Shown: piece by piece, positions 22,712 to 31,054 of the stretch
Layout: every line of letters starts with the position of its first letter
Numbering within the stretch: the first letter of the stretch is position 1
From: Geminicoccaceae bacterium
GTDB taxonomy: Bacteria; Pseudomonadota; Alphaproteobacteria; Geminicoccales; Geminicoccaceae
Direction: 5' to 3'
Length of the DNA stretch: 64,000 nt
Assembly (NCBI GenBank): GCA_020638495.1
Contig: JACKIN010000002.1
Location: forward strand, 1 to 64,000
The notes under the pieces: model-generated
The model's input: the letters and a program-made list of their open reading frames with translations, nothing else
Databases searched by the model: none
What the model was told of the DNA's origin: nothing
Translations under genes and position numbers: made by a program

Positions 22712-23665
22712 TCACCGTGCGGCCACCGCGATTCCTGCCAACGCGGGCGGGTCCGTGCCGGTCACACCCGGCCGGTCGGCCCGCACCCCGGCGGCGTCCA
22801 TTGCCCGGTGGCACGGCCGGGCCACATGCGGCGGCAGGTCGGCGCCGATCCGCTGGGCCAGGAGCTCGAGCACCCGCCGGTCCACCTTCTCGTCGAACTT
22901 GCGGGCGAACCACAGGGGCGATGCCAAAAGCTCCTCCGCCTCGGCCATGGTCAGCGTTTTCGGGCTGCCGCCGATGCCGGACCAGGCGACGAAATGCCGG
23001 TTGCGCTCGGCGAGCCGGTCGCGGTGCGGCCCCTGCATGAGCAGGTTCTGGAAGAAGAGCTCGTCCGGCGCCTGGACGTGGCGGAGAAAGTCGAGATAGC
23101 GCCGGGTCAGGTCCGCCTGGACCAGCCACTCGCAGGTCTGCCGGCTGAGCACGCGCCACCAGGAGCCCTTCCACCGCAGCTCGAGGCCCTTCGGGACAGG
23201 CCGCGGAATCGGTGTCTTGACCAGCCGTCCCCGGCGCTCGAAGGCCACGAGCCAGGGCCGCCGGCGGATGTGGAAGGGCAGGCCGTCGAGCCGTTCGCGG
23301 GTGACGTGGTCGAGCCCGGGTGCGGCCCCGAGCGCCGCCACGATCTCGGCCCGGCTTTTCAGCGGATAGTCCTGCATCGACAGGCTGATCAGGTAGTCGA
23401 AGGGCGGGTCGGCGGCGAGCGCGGCACGGACCGCCCGCAGCTCCGCCTCGACCAGCGAGATGCCCATCCAGGTGATCGCCTGCCGCTCGATGAAGACGAC
23501 ATTCGGCCCTTCGCCCGCCGCCCCGCGCATTTCGTCCAGCACGCTTGCGGGCGTACGCGCGTCGACATGCAGGACGAAAAGGTCGGCCGGGTGCCGGATC
23601 GCCGTCATCAGCCAGGCGAGCTGGCCCGGCAGCTTGTAGCCGCTGATCGAGTAGGCGAGGCGCAT
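22712..23665 (-). CDS. GT14-type beta-1,6-N-acetylglucosaminyltransferase-like protein
   Basis: This 317-residue protein resembles core-2/I-branching enzymes. The N-terminus MRLAYSISGYKLPGQL is typical. LFVLHVDARTP contains the HVD motif, and TWMGISLVEAELRA, YLISLSMQDYPLKS and PDELFFQNLLM are family blocks; the Glu in DELFF is the usual catalytic region. It transfers a sugar to a surface glycan or lipid. It has no membrane anchor, so it is probably cytoplasmic. It is monocistronic, convergent with the upstream gene. Confidence 0.8.
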   Translation of the reverse strand: MRLAYSISGYKLPGQLAWLMTAIRHPADLFVLHVDARTPASVLDEMRGAAGEGPNVVFIERQAITWMGISLVEAELRAVRAALAADPPFDYLISLSMQDYPLKSRAEIVAALGAAPGLDHVTRERLDGLPFHIRRRPWLVAFERRGRLVKTPIPRPVPKGLELRWKGSWWRVLSRQTCEWLVQADLTRRYLDFLRHVQAPDELFFQNLLMQGPHRDRLAERNRHFVAWSGIGGSPKTLTMAEAEELLASPLWFARKFDEKVDRRVLELLAQRIGADLPPHVARPCHRAMDAAGVRADRPGVTGTDPPALAGIAVAAR

Positions 23666-23701
23666 GGGCTCCGGTGATCCGCGCTATGGATTCGGGGAAC
23701 T

Positions 23702-24499
23702 CTAGCGCCGATCGGTAAAGGGCCGGTTAAGCGCCGGATAGACGACGAAAAAGACGACGCCATAGCTCGCCCCGTGCGCATCGAAAAGCGCCACCTCGCG
23801 GCGCATCTCGTCGAGCACGCCGGCTAGTGGTGGCGTGGCCCCGGGTGCCAGATCGTCCAGCCGCTGGCGCAGTGGCGCGTAGTAGTCGGCCCAGTCCGAG
23901 GCCGGTGCCCAGTGCCGGGCGGTTACAGCATAGCCCGCCGCCTCGATCTCGGCCCGGATCCCGTCCGCGTCCTGCATCTCCGGGTAGGTCTCGGACCAGA
24001 AGGCCACGGCCTCGGGCGGCCGCCCGGCCGGCGGCTCCCGCCAGGCGACATCGCTGAAAACGACCAAGCCCTTGGGGCGGAGCAGGCGCCGCCAGGCGGC
24101 GAGGGCCGTGCCGCGGCCGACGGCGTAGATGGCCGACTCGCACCAGACGAGATCGAGGCTGGCGGCGGCCAGGGGCGGTGCCGCCATGTCACCGTTGACG
24201 GCGATCACCCGCCCCGGATCCGCCTCGCCGAGTGCTCCGAGGATCACCGATGCCCGATCCACGGCGAGGATCTTCGCCGCCGGCAGGGCGTCGGCGAGAA
24301 ACCGGCTCGCGGCTCCGGCTCCCGCCCCCATGTCGGCGATGACCGGGTTCGGCGGCAGGGCGGCCCGGACGAGCCCGAGCACCAGCCGCCGCGTCTCGAC
24401 CGAGCCGGGGCCGAGGAGGAGAAGCCCCTCGAACAGCTTCGCGTAGGCCGCCGCCAGGGCAGCCTGCGCGTCGCGAGCGGATGGCTCAGCAGGTTGCAC
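23702..24499 (-). CDS. class I SAM-dependent methyltransferase
   Basis: This 265-residue protein has the Rossmann methyltransferase fold. Motif I is IADMGAGAGAASRFLAD, motif II is ILAVDRASV, then VNGDMAAPPLA, LDLVWCESAIYAVG, and WRRLLRPKGLVVFSDVAW for motif III. The C-terminal part (YYAPLRQRLDDLAPG) is typical of small-molecule methyltransferases. The substrate is unknown. The start overlaps the end of the rhodanese gene upstream by 14 bases, so the two are translationally linked, which hints at a sulfur or thiol-related substrate. Confidence 0.8.
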   Translation of the reverse strand: MQPAEPSARDAQAALAAAYAKLFEGLLLLGPGSVETRRLVLGLVRAALPPNPVIADMGAGAGAASRFLADALPAAKILAVDRASVILGALGEADPGRVIAVNGDMAAPPLAAASLDLVWCESAIYAVGRGTALAAWRRLLRPKGLVVFSDVAWREPPAGRPPEAVAFWSETYPEMQDADGIRAEIEAAGYAVTARHWAPASDWADYYAPLRQRLDDLAPGATPPLAGVLDEMRREVALFDAHGASYGVVFFVVYPALNRPFTDRR

Positions 24500-25445
24500 A
24501 AGGGGCCCCGACCCAGCGGCTGACCTGCGCCAGCAGGCTCTCGCCGCCGATCTCGAGCGGCCGCGCGGGATCGGCGCTCCAGCCGGTCATCGAGGCGTCG
24601 TAGAGGCGCACGTTCTCCTGGCCCAGCAGCTCCGAGAGGACGAACCAGTTGGTCGCCGCCCAGTGGCCGGTATTGCAGTAGCTGACCACGGTCTCGACCC
24701 CGCCATCGGTCACTTCCGCCGGCACCAGTGCGGCGATCTCGCCCCGCTCCTTCAGCCGGCCGTCATCGGTGAAGAAGACGGCCTGCTCGAGCCCGAGCGC
24801 ATCCGGCAGGCGGCCCGGCGCCCTCGCCGGCCCGGCCTTGGTCTCGCCGATGTACTGCGATCTCGGCCGCGCATCGAGACGCAGCACGGCCGGATCGTCG
24901 AGCGTGGCCTCGACTTCGGCGGTCTCGATCAGGAAGTCGGGGCGGACATCGGCCGTGAAGGTCGCGGGCGTCACACTCGCCGGCCCGGTCGCCACCGGCC
25001 GGTCGCCGCCCTCCGTCCAGCCGCGCCAGCCGCCGTCGAGGATGCTGACGTCGTCATGGCCGAGATAGTTGAAGGTCCAGTAGACCCGGGCGGCGGCGCC
25101 GAAATCGCTGGCATCGGCGCCGCTGTAGACGATCACCACGTGGCTCTCGTTGTCGATGCCGAGCCCGCCGATGAGGGCTTCGAGGCTCGCCACCTCGGGC
25201 GTCATGCCGGGCACGCCGGCCACATCGGTACGCCAGCCGGCCGTGCCGTACTCGCCGTGGACGGCGCCCGGGACATGCCCCTGGTCGAAGGTCTCGTCGG
25301 CACCGCCATTGCGGATATCGACGATGCGCACGCCTGCACCGCCGAGCTGGCCCTCGAGCCAGTCGGCGGAAACCAGGGGCTCGGCGGCCGGGGCCGCGGC
25401 GGCGAGTGAGCCGGCGAGCAGCAGGGAAAGGATGAGCAGGCGCAT
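24486..25445 (-). CDS. exported two-domain rhodanese sulfurtransferase
   Basis: This 319-residue protein has a signal peptide (LLILSLLLAGSLAAAAPAA). Two rhodanese domains follow. The first is inactive-type (VRIVDIRNG, HVPGAVHG, VIVYSGADASDFGAAAR), with Ser at the position of the catalytic cysteine. The second (VLRLDARPRSQYIGE, VVSYCNTGHWAATNWFVL) carries the active-site Cys in YCNTGHWA. It transfers sulfane sulfur from thiosulfate or a similar donor in the periplasm. It starts after an AT-rich regulatory segment and is followed by the methyltransferase. Confidence 0.88.
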   Translation of the reverse strand: MRLLILSLLLAGSLAAAAPAAEPLVSADWLEGQLGGAGVRIVDIRNGGADETFDQGHVPGAVHGEYGTAGWRTDVAGVPGMTPEVASLEALIGGLGIDNESHVVIVYSGADASDFGAAARVYWTFNYLGHDDVSILDGGWRGWTEGGDRPVATGPASVTPATFTADVRPDFLIETAEVEATLDDPAVLRLDARPRSQYIGETKAGPARAPGRLPDALGLEQAVFFTDDGRLKERGEIAALVPAEVTDGGVETVVSYCNTGHWAATNWFVLSELLGQENVRLYDASMTGWSADPARPLEIGGESLLAQVSRWVGAPCATC

Positions 25446-25528
25446 GGCGAAACCTCACTGGATAATTATCAATTTCCCATTTAATCGAGATTAATTGAAA
25501 TTCAATACAAAATATTATTGTAATAATT
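25446..25528 (-). promoter_or_regulatory. AT-rich palindromic upstream region of the rhodanese gene
   Basis: Within 83 bases lie three AT-rich palindromes: GATAATTATC at 25461-25470, ATTGAAATTCAAT at 25494-25506, and ATTATTGTAATAAT just before 25529. The composition contrasts sharply with the surroundings. The GATAATTATC dyad resembles half of a Fur/Irr-type box, but that reading is weak. It probably contains the promoter and operator of the rhodanese-methyltransferase operon. Confidence 0.5.
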
Positions 25529-26011
25529 TCAGCGCGGCGCTTCCTTCATCCAGGCCACGACGCGCTGGCGAAAGGCGGGGAGGTGCATCGCCGCCCACTG
25601 CTCGAGCTCCCATGCTCGGCCGCTCGGCACCATCGCCTCAAGCGCCAGGAACACCCAGGCCGACTGCTGCCGGCCGGCGACGCTGACCGGCAGCTCCTCG
25701 GCCAGGTATTCGTCGGCCTCGAAGTGGTTGATGCGCCGGAGCTCGCGCAAGGTGGGCCGGCGCAGCAGGCGCCCCGCCACCTCGGCCGCGGCATGGGCGA
25801 CCAGGAGCGGATAGCTGGCGCCGATCACGGCCTCGCGGCGGTAGCCGGCGAGCACGGCCGGCACCAGCTCGCCCGCGACAATCGGCCGATCGAGCACGGC
25901 GGCCAGCACCTCCTCGTGCGCCAGCGTGCCGTAGAGGAAGACATCGGCACGGCCGGCGGCCTCTGCCGGAATGAGGCCGGCATCGGCCGGCTGCAGCGGA
26001 TCGTCGAGCAT
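25529..26011 (-). CDS. gamma-glutamylcyclotransferase-like protein (AIG2 family)
   Basis: This 160-residue protein has the family start VFLYGTLAHEEVL, where YGTL forms the substrate-binding loop. VLAGYRREAVIGASYPLLV and RINHFEADEYLAEELPVSV follow, with the Glu in FEADEY as the likely catalytic acid, and the end has the usual Trp-rich strand. The enzyme class cleaves gamma-glutamyl amines to 5-oxoproline. The start at 26011 (MLDDPLQ) is the nearest ATG before the YGTL strand. It is divergent from the HAD gene. Confidence 0.8.
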   Translation of the reverse strand: MLDDPLQPADAGLIPAEAAGRADVFLYGTLAHEEVLAAVLDRPIVAGELVPAVLAGYRREAVIGASYPLLVAHAAAEVAGRLLRRPTLRELRRINHFEADEYLAEELPVSVAGRQQSAWVFLALEAMVPSGRAWELEQWAAMHLPAFRQRVVAWMKEAPR

Positions 26012-26180
26012 GACCGGAGAGCCCCCGTTCCCCTTCACCTCTGCCAGTCGCCCGATATCGCGCCGCTGCCCGCCATGCGCAAGATGCCCGACCTGCGCGA
26101 AGCCATCCCGCTTGCATCCCAAATCTGCTATCCCCGGGCAGGAAGACGAGCTGTTCATGCCCAGGCGGGCAGAGGGAGCG

Positions 26181-26903
26181 ATGCGGATGGGCGAGCGGTC
26201 GGGGATCGGCGGCATCCTCTTCGACAAGGACGGCACGCTGATCGACTTCCGCGCCACCTGGCTCGCCGCCTATCGGGGTGCTGCCGCCGAGCTATGCCTC
26301 GCCGCCGGCCTCGCCTCCGACTTCGCGACCACGCTGCTCGACCGCAGCGGCTACGACAGCCGGACCGACAGCTTCGCCGCCACCAGCCCGCTGCTCTGGG
26401 CGACCAACACGGCGATCGCCGAAAGCTGGGCGGCCGAGCCGGAGGTGCGCGGTCGGCCGGGGGTGGTCGAGCTGGTGCTGGCGCATTTCGACGATGCCGA
26501 GCGCTATCCTGCCGTCGCGGTGGGCGATCTCGTGGCCCTCTTCGGGCGGCTGCGGGGGCGTGGCCTCAGGCTCGGCGTCGCCACCATGGACAGCACCGCC
26601 AAGGCGGAGGCGGCGGTGGCGAGGCTCGGCCTCGGACCCAGCCTCGATTTCGTCACCGGCTATGACGGCGGCCATGGCGAGAAGCCCGGGCCGGGCATGG
26701 TCAGGGGCTTCTGTGCCGCGACCGGCCTCGAACCGGGAGAGATCGTGGTGGTCGGCGATACGGCGGCCGATCTGCAGATGGCGAGAGCGGCGGGGGCGGG
26801 GGTCGCGATCGCCGTGCTGACCGGCGCTACCCCGCGCGATCTGCTCGATGCCCTGGCCGATCATGTGCTCGAGAGCGTGATGCAGATCGAGGAGGTGATC
26901 TGA
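26181..26903 (+). CDS. HAD-superfamily phosphatase
   Basis: This 240-residue protein has all HAD motifs: motif I ILFDKDGTLIDF with the nucleophile Asp and acid Asp, motif II GVATMDSTAKAEA, Lys in HGEKPGPGM for motif III, and VVGDTAADLQMA for motif IV. The helical cap between motifs I and II is of the phosphoglycolate phosphatase type. It dephosphorylates a small metabolite, possibly 2-phosphoglycolate, but the substrate cannot be deduced. The start at 26181 follows AGAGGGAGCG. It is convergent with hupB. Confidence 0.85.
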   Translation: MRMGERSGIGGILFDKDGTLIDFRATWLAAYRGAAAELCLAAGLASDFATTLLDRSGYDSRTDSFAATSPLLWATNTAIAESWAAEPEVRGRPGVVELVLAHFDDAERYPAVAVGDLVALFGRLRGRGLRLGVATMDSTAKAEAAVARLGLGPSLDFVTGYDGGHGEKPGPGMVRGFCAATGLEPGEIVVVGDTAADLQMARAAGAGVAIAVLTGATPRDLLDALADHVLESVMQIEEVI

Positions 26904-26960
26904 AGAAAGCGCTGCGCCGCCCGGCCGGGGCCCGACGGCGCTGCAGCCCATCGACTTCGA

Positions 26961-27236
26961 TCAGGCGTTGACCTTGTCGCGCAGCGTCTTGCCCGGCTTG
27001 AACTTGATCGCGGTGCTGGCGGCGATCTTGATGGTCTGGCCGGTCTGGGGGTTGCGGCCATCACGGGCCGGGCGGTCGACCGTCTCGAACACGCCGAAGC
27101 CGGCGATCGAGACCTTCTCCTTCTTCGTCAGCGCTTCCTGAATGCTGGCGAGCACGGCCTGGACCGACTTCGCGGCGCCGGCCTTGGTCGTGCCGGTGGC
27201 GTTGGCGACGGCCTGATTCAAATCGTCGAGGGTCAT
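26961..27236 (-). CDS. hup: HU-type DNA-binding protein
   Basis: This 91-residue protein matches HU. The N-terminal helices are MTLDDLNQAVANATGTTKAGA and SVQAVLASIQEALTKKEKVSIAGFG (given in parts). The beta arm is FETVDRPARDGRNPQTGQTIKIAAST with the conserved GRNPQTG and intercalating proline, and the C-terminus is FKPGKTLRDKV. It bends and compacts DNA. The start at 27236 matches HU length. AT-rich sequence lies upstream, suitable for a strong promoter. Confidence 0.93.
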   Translation of the reverse strand: MTLDDLNQAVANATGTTKAGAAKSVQAVLASIQEALTKKEKVSIAGFGVFETVDRPARDGRNPQTGQTIKIAASTAIKFKPGKTLRDKVNA

Positions 27237-27592
27237 GAACACACTCCCTTGTTCATAAAGTCTGCACGGCGCTGTATCATGAATAGTTTTGGTTGCGAAT
27301 ACCCGAAAAATGTCGAGTTGAGAGGCCTGGAGCCTTTGAAACCGGCTGTTGTGGCAAAACCATAAGGCGATAACCCCTCTTCGGGTATTGCCGCCCGGCC
27401 ACCGCGGGGGCGGCTCCGGCAACCCGCGCCCGAATGTCGAAACCAAGCGCTTTCAAGCGCTTGCCGGTTCGCCGGCGCTCGCCTCTCCCGACTCCAGGGG
27501 CCGGGCGACCTCGACGGGAGTGTCCGCCGCAAAGCGGATAGAGAGCGAGAGCAGCGGCCCCTCGGCACCACTACGGCATTCCGGCCCTTCGC

Positions 27593-28000
27593 TCATCGGC
27601 CCTCCATGCGCAGCACCCACGCCTCGTCCATGTCGAGGTGATGGCCGATCTCGTGGGTCAGCACGTCGAACACGACCTCCTCGAGCGGGCAGCCGCGCTC
27701 GCACCACTCCACCAGGATGGGCAGGCGGAAGAGGAAGATCATCTCGGGCTCGCTCGGCGGCAGCGCGGCATGACGCTGGCTGATCGGCACGCCTTGATAG
27801 AGCCCGGTGAGCTCGAGCGGATCACCGATCTCGAGCGCATCGAGCAGGGCATCGTCGGGCCAGTCCTGCACCATCACCGGAACCGGACCGAGAAGCTCGC
27901 GGATGCCCTCCGGCAGCTCGTTCAGGATCCGCTCGCCGATCGCCGCGAGCTCGTCGATCGACGGCGGCCGGGCGCTGCCGATCGACGCATCCGCTGCCAT
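27593..28000 (-). CDS. zincin-type metallopeptidase family protein
   Basis: This 135-residue protein belongs to the small minigluzincin/DUF1025-type group. The motif THEIGHHLDMDE provides the HExxH zinc site with a following Asp/Glu. The central segment (ELTGLYQGVPISQRH, PEMIFLFRLPILVEW) is typical. There is no signal peptide, so it is cytoplasmic. Substrates are unknown. It stands downstream of cbiM on the same strand with a 30-base gap. Confidence 0.82.
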   Translation of the reverse strand: MAADASIGSARPPSIDELAAIGERILNELPEGIRELLGPVPVMVQDWPDDALLDALEIGDPLELTGLYQGVPISQRHAALPPSEPEMIFLFRLPILVEWCERGCPLEEVVFDVLTHEIGHHLDMDEAWVLRMEGR

Positions 28001-28030
28001 GTTCCCTCCCGTGGCGGCCGGTGCTGCGGC

Positions 28031-28711
28031 TCAGCCGGCGCCTTGCAGCAGCCGCCGGTGGAAGAGCGGGCCGCCAGCCGTGTTGCGGCCGGCCTTGGCG
28101 AGCGCCAGCACGGCGAGATCGACCAGCGGCTCGAGCAGCACGACCAGCATGTAGGCGGCGAAGAAGACGCCCACGGCCTGCAGGTTCGCGGCACCGAAGC
28201 CGCCGCCATAGAGCGACCAGAACGCCACCCAGGTGCAGATGCCGCCCTGATAGGTGACCGAGAGCTTGAGGACGTCGCCGTAGCCCAGGTCGACATAGGG
28301 CGTGCCGGCCGGGATGATGCGCCGCGCCAGGGCGGCGACGGCGAAGAGCGGCACCAGCAGCGTGGTCACGTTCATGCCGTATTGCGGCAGGTCGAAGGGG
28401 GCGAAGAGGAGGCCCTGGGTCAGGAGGCCGAGCGCCAGGCCGATTGCCGTCGGCACCAGGCCGAAGAGCAGGAAGAGGGTGGAGCCGAGGATGAGATGCA
28501 CCTCGGAGACGCCGACCGGATGGTGCGGCAGCACCTCGAAGAAGGTGAGCACGAGGCCGGTGGCGATGACCGAGCGCAACGCCAGCGCCGCCGGGTTCTC
28601 GATCCGCAGGGCCTCGAGCGCGCGCCTGCCGGCATAGCCGAGGGCACCCGTCGCCGTGGCGACGCCGAGCAGGGATTGCGCGCCGGTGACGACGCCGGGT
28701 TCCATATGCAT
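28031..28711 (-). CDS. cbiM: CbiM-type cobalt transport membrane protein
   Basis: This 226-residue protein begins MHMEPGVVTGAQ, the conserved N-terminal metal-binding His region of CbiM/NikM. About six or seven spans follow (LRSVIATGLVLTFFEVLP; VHLILGSTLFLLFGLVPTAIGLAL; NVTTLLVPLFAVAALA; LEPLVDLAVLALAKAG). CbiM selects and conducts cobalt in ECF-type transporters. A cobalamin riboswitch lies upstream, so transcription or translation is turned down by B12. No CbiN, CbiQ or CbiO gene is in the window, so it may act alone or with distant partners. The start at 28711 is fixed by the MHMEPG motif. Confidence 0.85.
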   Translation of the reverse strand: MHMEPGVVTGAQSLLGVATATGALGYAGRRALEALRIENPAALALRSVIATGLVLTFFEVLPHHPVGVSEVHLILGSTLFLLFGLVPTAIGLALGLLTQGLLFAPFDLPQYGMNVTTLLVPLFAVAALARRIIPAGTPYVDLGYGDVLKLSVTYQGGICTWVAFWSLYGGGFGAANLQAVGVFFAAYMLVVLLEPLVDLAVLALAKAGRNTAGGPLFHRRLLQGAG

Positions 28712-28827
28712 GTCGTGGTCCTCTCCTCTGTCCGCAAAGTTGCACCCCGTGCGGAGGTTGCCGAAGAAGGCATCACCGGGACGGGAATCTCTGCCCACGC
28801 CCCGGGCAATGCCGCGCTCTCGTTGCT

Positions 28828-29011
28828 GGCCGGTCTCCGGGCTCGTGAGCGGACATCACCGGACGGGCCGCCTTCCCGCGACAACGCGCAGTGGCATCGT
28901 GGCCCGTCTTCACTCACCTACCGTTGCGGGGGCAGCGCCGGCTTGAGATTGCGCGAACCGGCTTCCCGTTTCATCACCCAGCCGGGCACGCGCCCGCCTG
29001 GGTGACACCAA
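28828..29011 (-). ncRNA. cobalamin riboswitch
   Basis: Read on the minus strand, the element contains in order a 5' hairpin ending GGCTGGGTGATGAAACGGGA, GAAGCCGGT, the B12 box GCTGCCCCCGCAACGGTA, GCCACTG, GGGAAGGCGG, and the 3' strand GATGTCCGCTCACGAGCCCG followed by GAGACCGGCC. These are the standard cobalamin riboswitch blocks. It lies about 115 bases before cbiM and on the same strand. A downstream expression platform is expected between 28712 and 28827. Confidence 0.93.
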
Positions 29012-29047
29012 CAACAGCGCGAATCGGCACAGAAATCGTCAGGCGAG

Positions 29048-29563
29048 TCAATCACCCAGCCAGCGATACAGCACCCAGGCGTCGACGAGGCCCTGCGAGG
29101 GATGGCGGAAGGCGTGCGGCAGCAGACCGACCCTGGTGAAGCCCAGGGCATCCCAGATGCGCAGCGAGGCCGTGTTGGTCACCGCCACCAGGTTGAACTG
29201 CATGGCGAGATAGCCGAGCGCGCGCGCGGCCTCGAGGCTGTGGGCGCCCATCGCCCGGCCGACCCCGCGGCCGCGCGCTCCTGGCCCGACCATGAAGCCG
29301 GCATTGGCGACATGGGCACCCTGGCCCGGCTTGTTGTCGGTCAGGTAGTAGGTGCCGAGCAGCGTGCCGTCTGCTCGGTCGACGGCGACGAAGACGGCCC
29401 GGTGCGCCTCGATCCACCAGCTTCGCGCCGCCGCCTCGTCGAGGTCCGCAGGCTCGGGATAGGTCTCGCCGGCGCGAATCACCGGCTCGACGATGCGCCA
29501 GACGGCCGGCCAGTCCGCGGCGTCGTACGGGCGGATGACCAGCCCGGCCCGATCCCCGCTCAT
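29048..29563 (-). CDS. GNAT-family N-acetyltransferase
   Basis: This 171-residue protein has the GNAT core. The acetyl-CoA loop is seen in GPGARGRGVGRAMGAHSLEAAR (R/Q-x-x-G-x-G/A pattern), preceded by FVAVDRADGTLLGTYYL and followed by FNLVAVTNTASLRIWDALGF, the typical motif B. The end is HPSQGLVDAWVLYRWL. It acetylates an amine of unknown identity. It directly follows atpF on the same strand with an 11-base gap, perhaps a passenger of the ATP synthase operon. Confidence 0.85.
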   Translation of the reverse strand: MSGDRAGLVIRPYDAADWPAVWRIVEPVIRAGETYPEPADLDEAAARSWWIEAHRAVFVAVDRADGTLLGTYYLTDNKPGQGAHVANAGFMVGPGARGRGVGRAMGAHSLEAARALGYLAMQFNLVAVTNTASLRIWDALGFTRVGLLPHAFRHPSQGLVDAWVLYRWLGD

Positions 29564-29574
29564 GGCAGGGCCGG

Positions 29575-30048
29575 TCAGCCGAGCTTCTGCGTGACCTCGC
29601 GGATCGAATTCTGCATCACCCGCTGGGCGGCCTCGCCGCCGAGCTTCTCGGTGAGCAGCCGGCGCGTGGTGGCCACGGCCAGCTCGGCCGCCCGGGCGCG
29701 CACGTCGGCGACGGCGCGGGCCTCCTCCTGGGCGATGCGTTCCTCGGCGAGCTTGGTGCGACGCTGCACGAGCTGCTCGAAGTCGGCGCGAAGCTGGGTC
29801 TCCAGCCGCTTGGTCTCGGCGGCAGCGCGGGAGCGGATGTCGGCCGCCAGGCTTTCGCCCTCGTGGAGCTGCCGCTGGTGCCTGGCGAGGAGCTGCTTGG
29901 CCTCCTCGTGCAGGCGCTTGGCCTCCTCCAGCTCGGCGCGGATCTTGTCCGAGCGGGCATCGAGACCGCCCAGCACATGCTGGCGGAAGGGCTTCCAGAC
30001 CAGGGCGATCAGGATGGCGAGGGCGACGAGCAGCCAGAACTCGATCAT
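29575..30048 (-). CDS. atpF: ATP synthase F0 subunit b
   Basis: This 157-residue protein has one N-terminal span (about 4-20: WLLVALAILIALVWKPF) and a long charged helix ending in QNSIREVTQKLG. The arrangement is that of the F0 b stator, which dimerises with b' to connect F0 and F1. The start is coupled to the end of atpF' (shared base 30048). Length is typical. Confidence 0.9.
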   Translation of the reverse strand: MIEFWLLVALAILIALVWKPFRQHVLGGLDARSDKIRAELEEAKRLHEEAKQLLARHQRQLHEGESLAADIRSRAAAETKRLETQLRADFEQLVQRRTKLAEERIAQEEARAVADVRARAAELAVATTRRLLTEKLGGEAAQRVMQNSIREVTQKLG

Positions 30049-30680
30049 CAGGCGACCTCCTGCCGTGCCCGGGCGAGCGCCGCCCTGGCCTCTTCGTCGC
30101 CGACCTGCACACCGATCAGGCGCTCGGTCGCCGCCTGCGCCACCTCGACGGCGACCCCCTCGAGCTCGCCGAGCGCCTTGTCACGGGCCGCGGCCACGGT
30201 CCGCTCGGCGGCGGCGATCCGGGCGGCGAGGTCACGGTCGAGCGTGGCGGTGCGGCCGGCCACGTCCGCGGCGATCGCCTCACGCGTCGCCTTGATCTCG
30301 GCCTGCGCCTTGGCCTGGGCCTCGGCCACCACCGCCTCGTACTGCTCGAAGGCCGCCTCGGCGTCGACCCTGAGTGCTGCCGCCCTGTCGAGATCGGCGG
30401 AGATCCGCTCCTGCCGTGCCTCGAGGATGTCGGCGACGCGCGGCAGCGCCTTTCTCTTGAGCAGGTAGTAGAGGACGACGAAGCTGATGATCAGCCAGAG
30501 AATCTGGGTAGCGAAGGTCGAAGCGTCGAGCTGTGGCATGCCACCGCTCTCGTGCTCCGCCTCGTGCACGATATCGGCCGTCGACTGCCCGACCTCGCTG
30601 GCGGCCAGCGCCTGGCCGGCGGCCAGCACCAGCGGCCCGAGGCCGAGGAGCCAGCCGGCGACCGCAGATCTCTTGCTCAT
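30048..30680 (-). CDS. atpG: ATP synthase F0 subunit b'
   Basis: This protein of about 210 residues has a hydrophobic leader (AGWLLGLGPLVLAAGQALAA), a short acidic linker, and a membrane span (about 55-75: FATQILWLIISFVVLYYLLKR). A coiled helix with ILEARQERISADLDRAA and a C-terminal stator region follow. Presence of b' beside b is characteristic of alphaproteobacteria. Two ATGs (30680, 30683) and a GTG (30689) are possible starts. The gene symbol varies by species (atpX, atpG or atpF'). Confidence 0.88.
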   Translation of the reverse strand: MSKRSAVAGWLLGLGPLVLAAGQALAASEVGQSTADIVHEAEHESGGMPQLDASTFATQILWLIISFVVLYYLLKRKALPRVADILEARQERISADLDRAAALRVDAEAAFEQYEAVVAEAQAKAQAEIKATREAIAADVAGRTATLDRDLAARIAAAERTVAAARDKALGELEGVAVEVAQAATERLIGVQVGDEEARAALARARQEVA

Positions 30681-30756
30681 CATCACCACCCTCGTTCACG
30701 CGACGGCCATGGCGACGGCCACCGCTCGCCGGCGCCGCCGCTGATCGCCCAGAGCT

Positions 30757-30981
30757 TCAGGTGAACAGGATGAGGAAGGCGATCAGGAGCGCAAAGAGCG
30801 CCACCGCCTCGACCAGCGCGAAGCCGATGATGGCGAACGGGAAGACCCGCTGCTGCACCGAGGGGTTGCGGCCGACCGTCGAGATCAGGGTCGAGAACAC
30901 ATTGCCGATGCCGATACCGACACCGAAGAGCGCAATGGTCGCAAGACCGGCGCCGATCATCTTCGCAGCTTCGAGTTCCAT
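30757..30981 (-). CDS. atpE: ATP synthase F0 subunit c
   Basis: This 74-residue two-span protein is the c-ring subunit. Helix 1 carries the GxGxG motif (FGVGIGIGN, residues 19-27), the polar loop is GRNPSVQQRV, and helix 2 has the ion-carrying glutamate in FALVEAVALF (Glu58). The lone carboxylate without a sodium signature fits proton coupling. It is the third gene of the F0 operon. Confidence 0.95.
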   Translation of the reverse strand: MELEAAKMIGAGLATIALFGVGIGIGNVFSTLISTVGRNPSVQQRVFPFAIIGFALVEAVALFALLIAFLILFT

Positions 30982-31054
30982 CGATCAACTCCACTCGGGT
31001 TCGTTGGTTTGGAAATGTGGTCCTGGGCAGCGCCCCCAACGGGCGCTGGTCGAT

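Noticed and set aside
25461..25470. GATAATTATC as a Fur/Irr box
   Set aside because: Only half of a typical Fur box is present and no iron gene is adjacent, so it is kept only as an unnamed palindrome.
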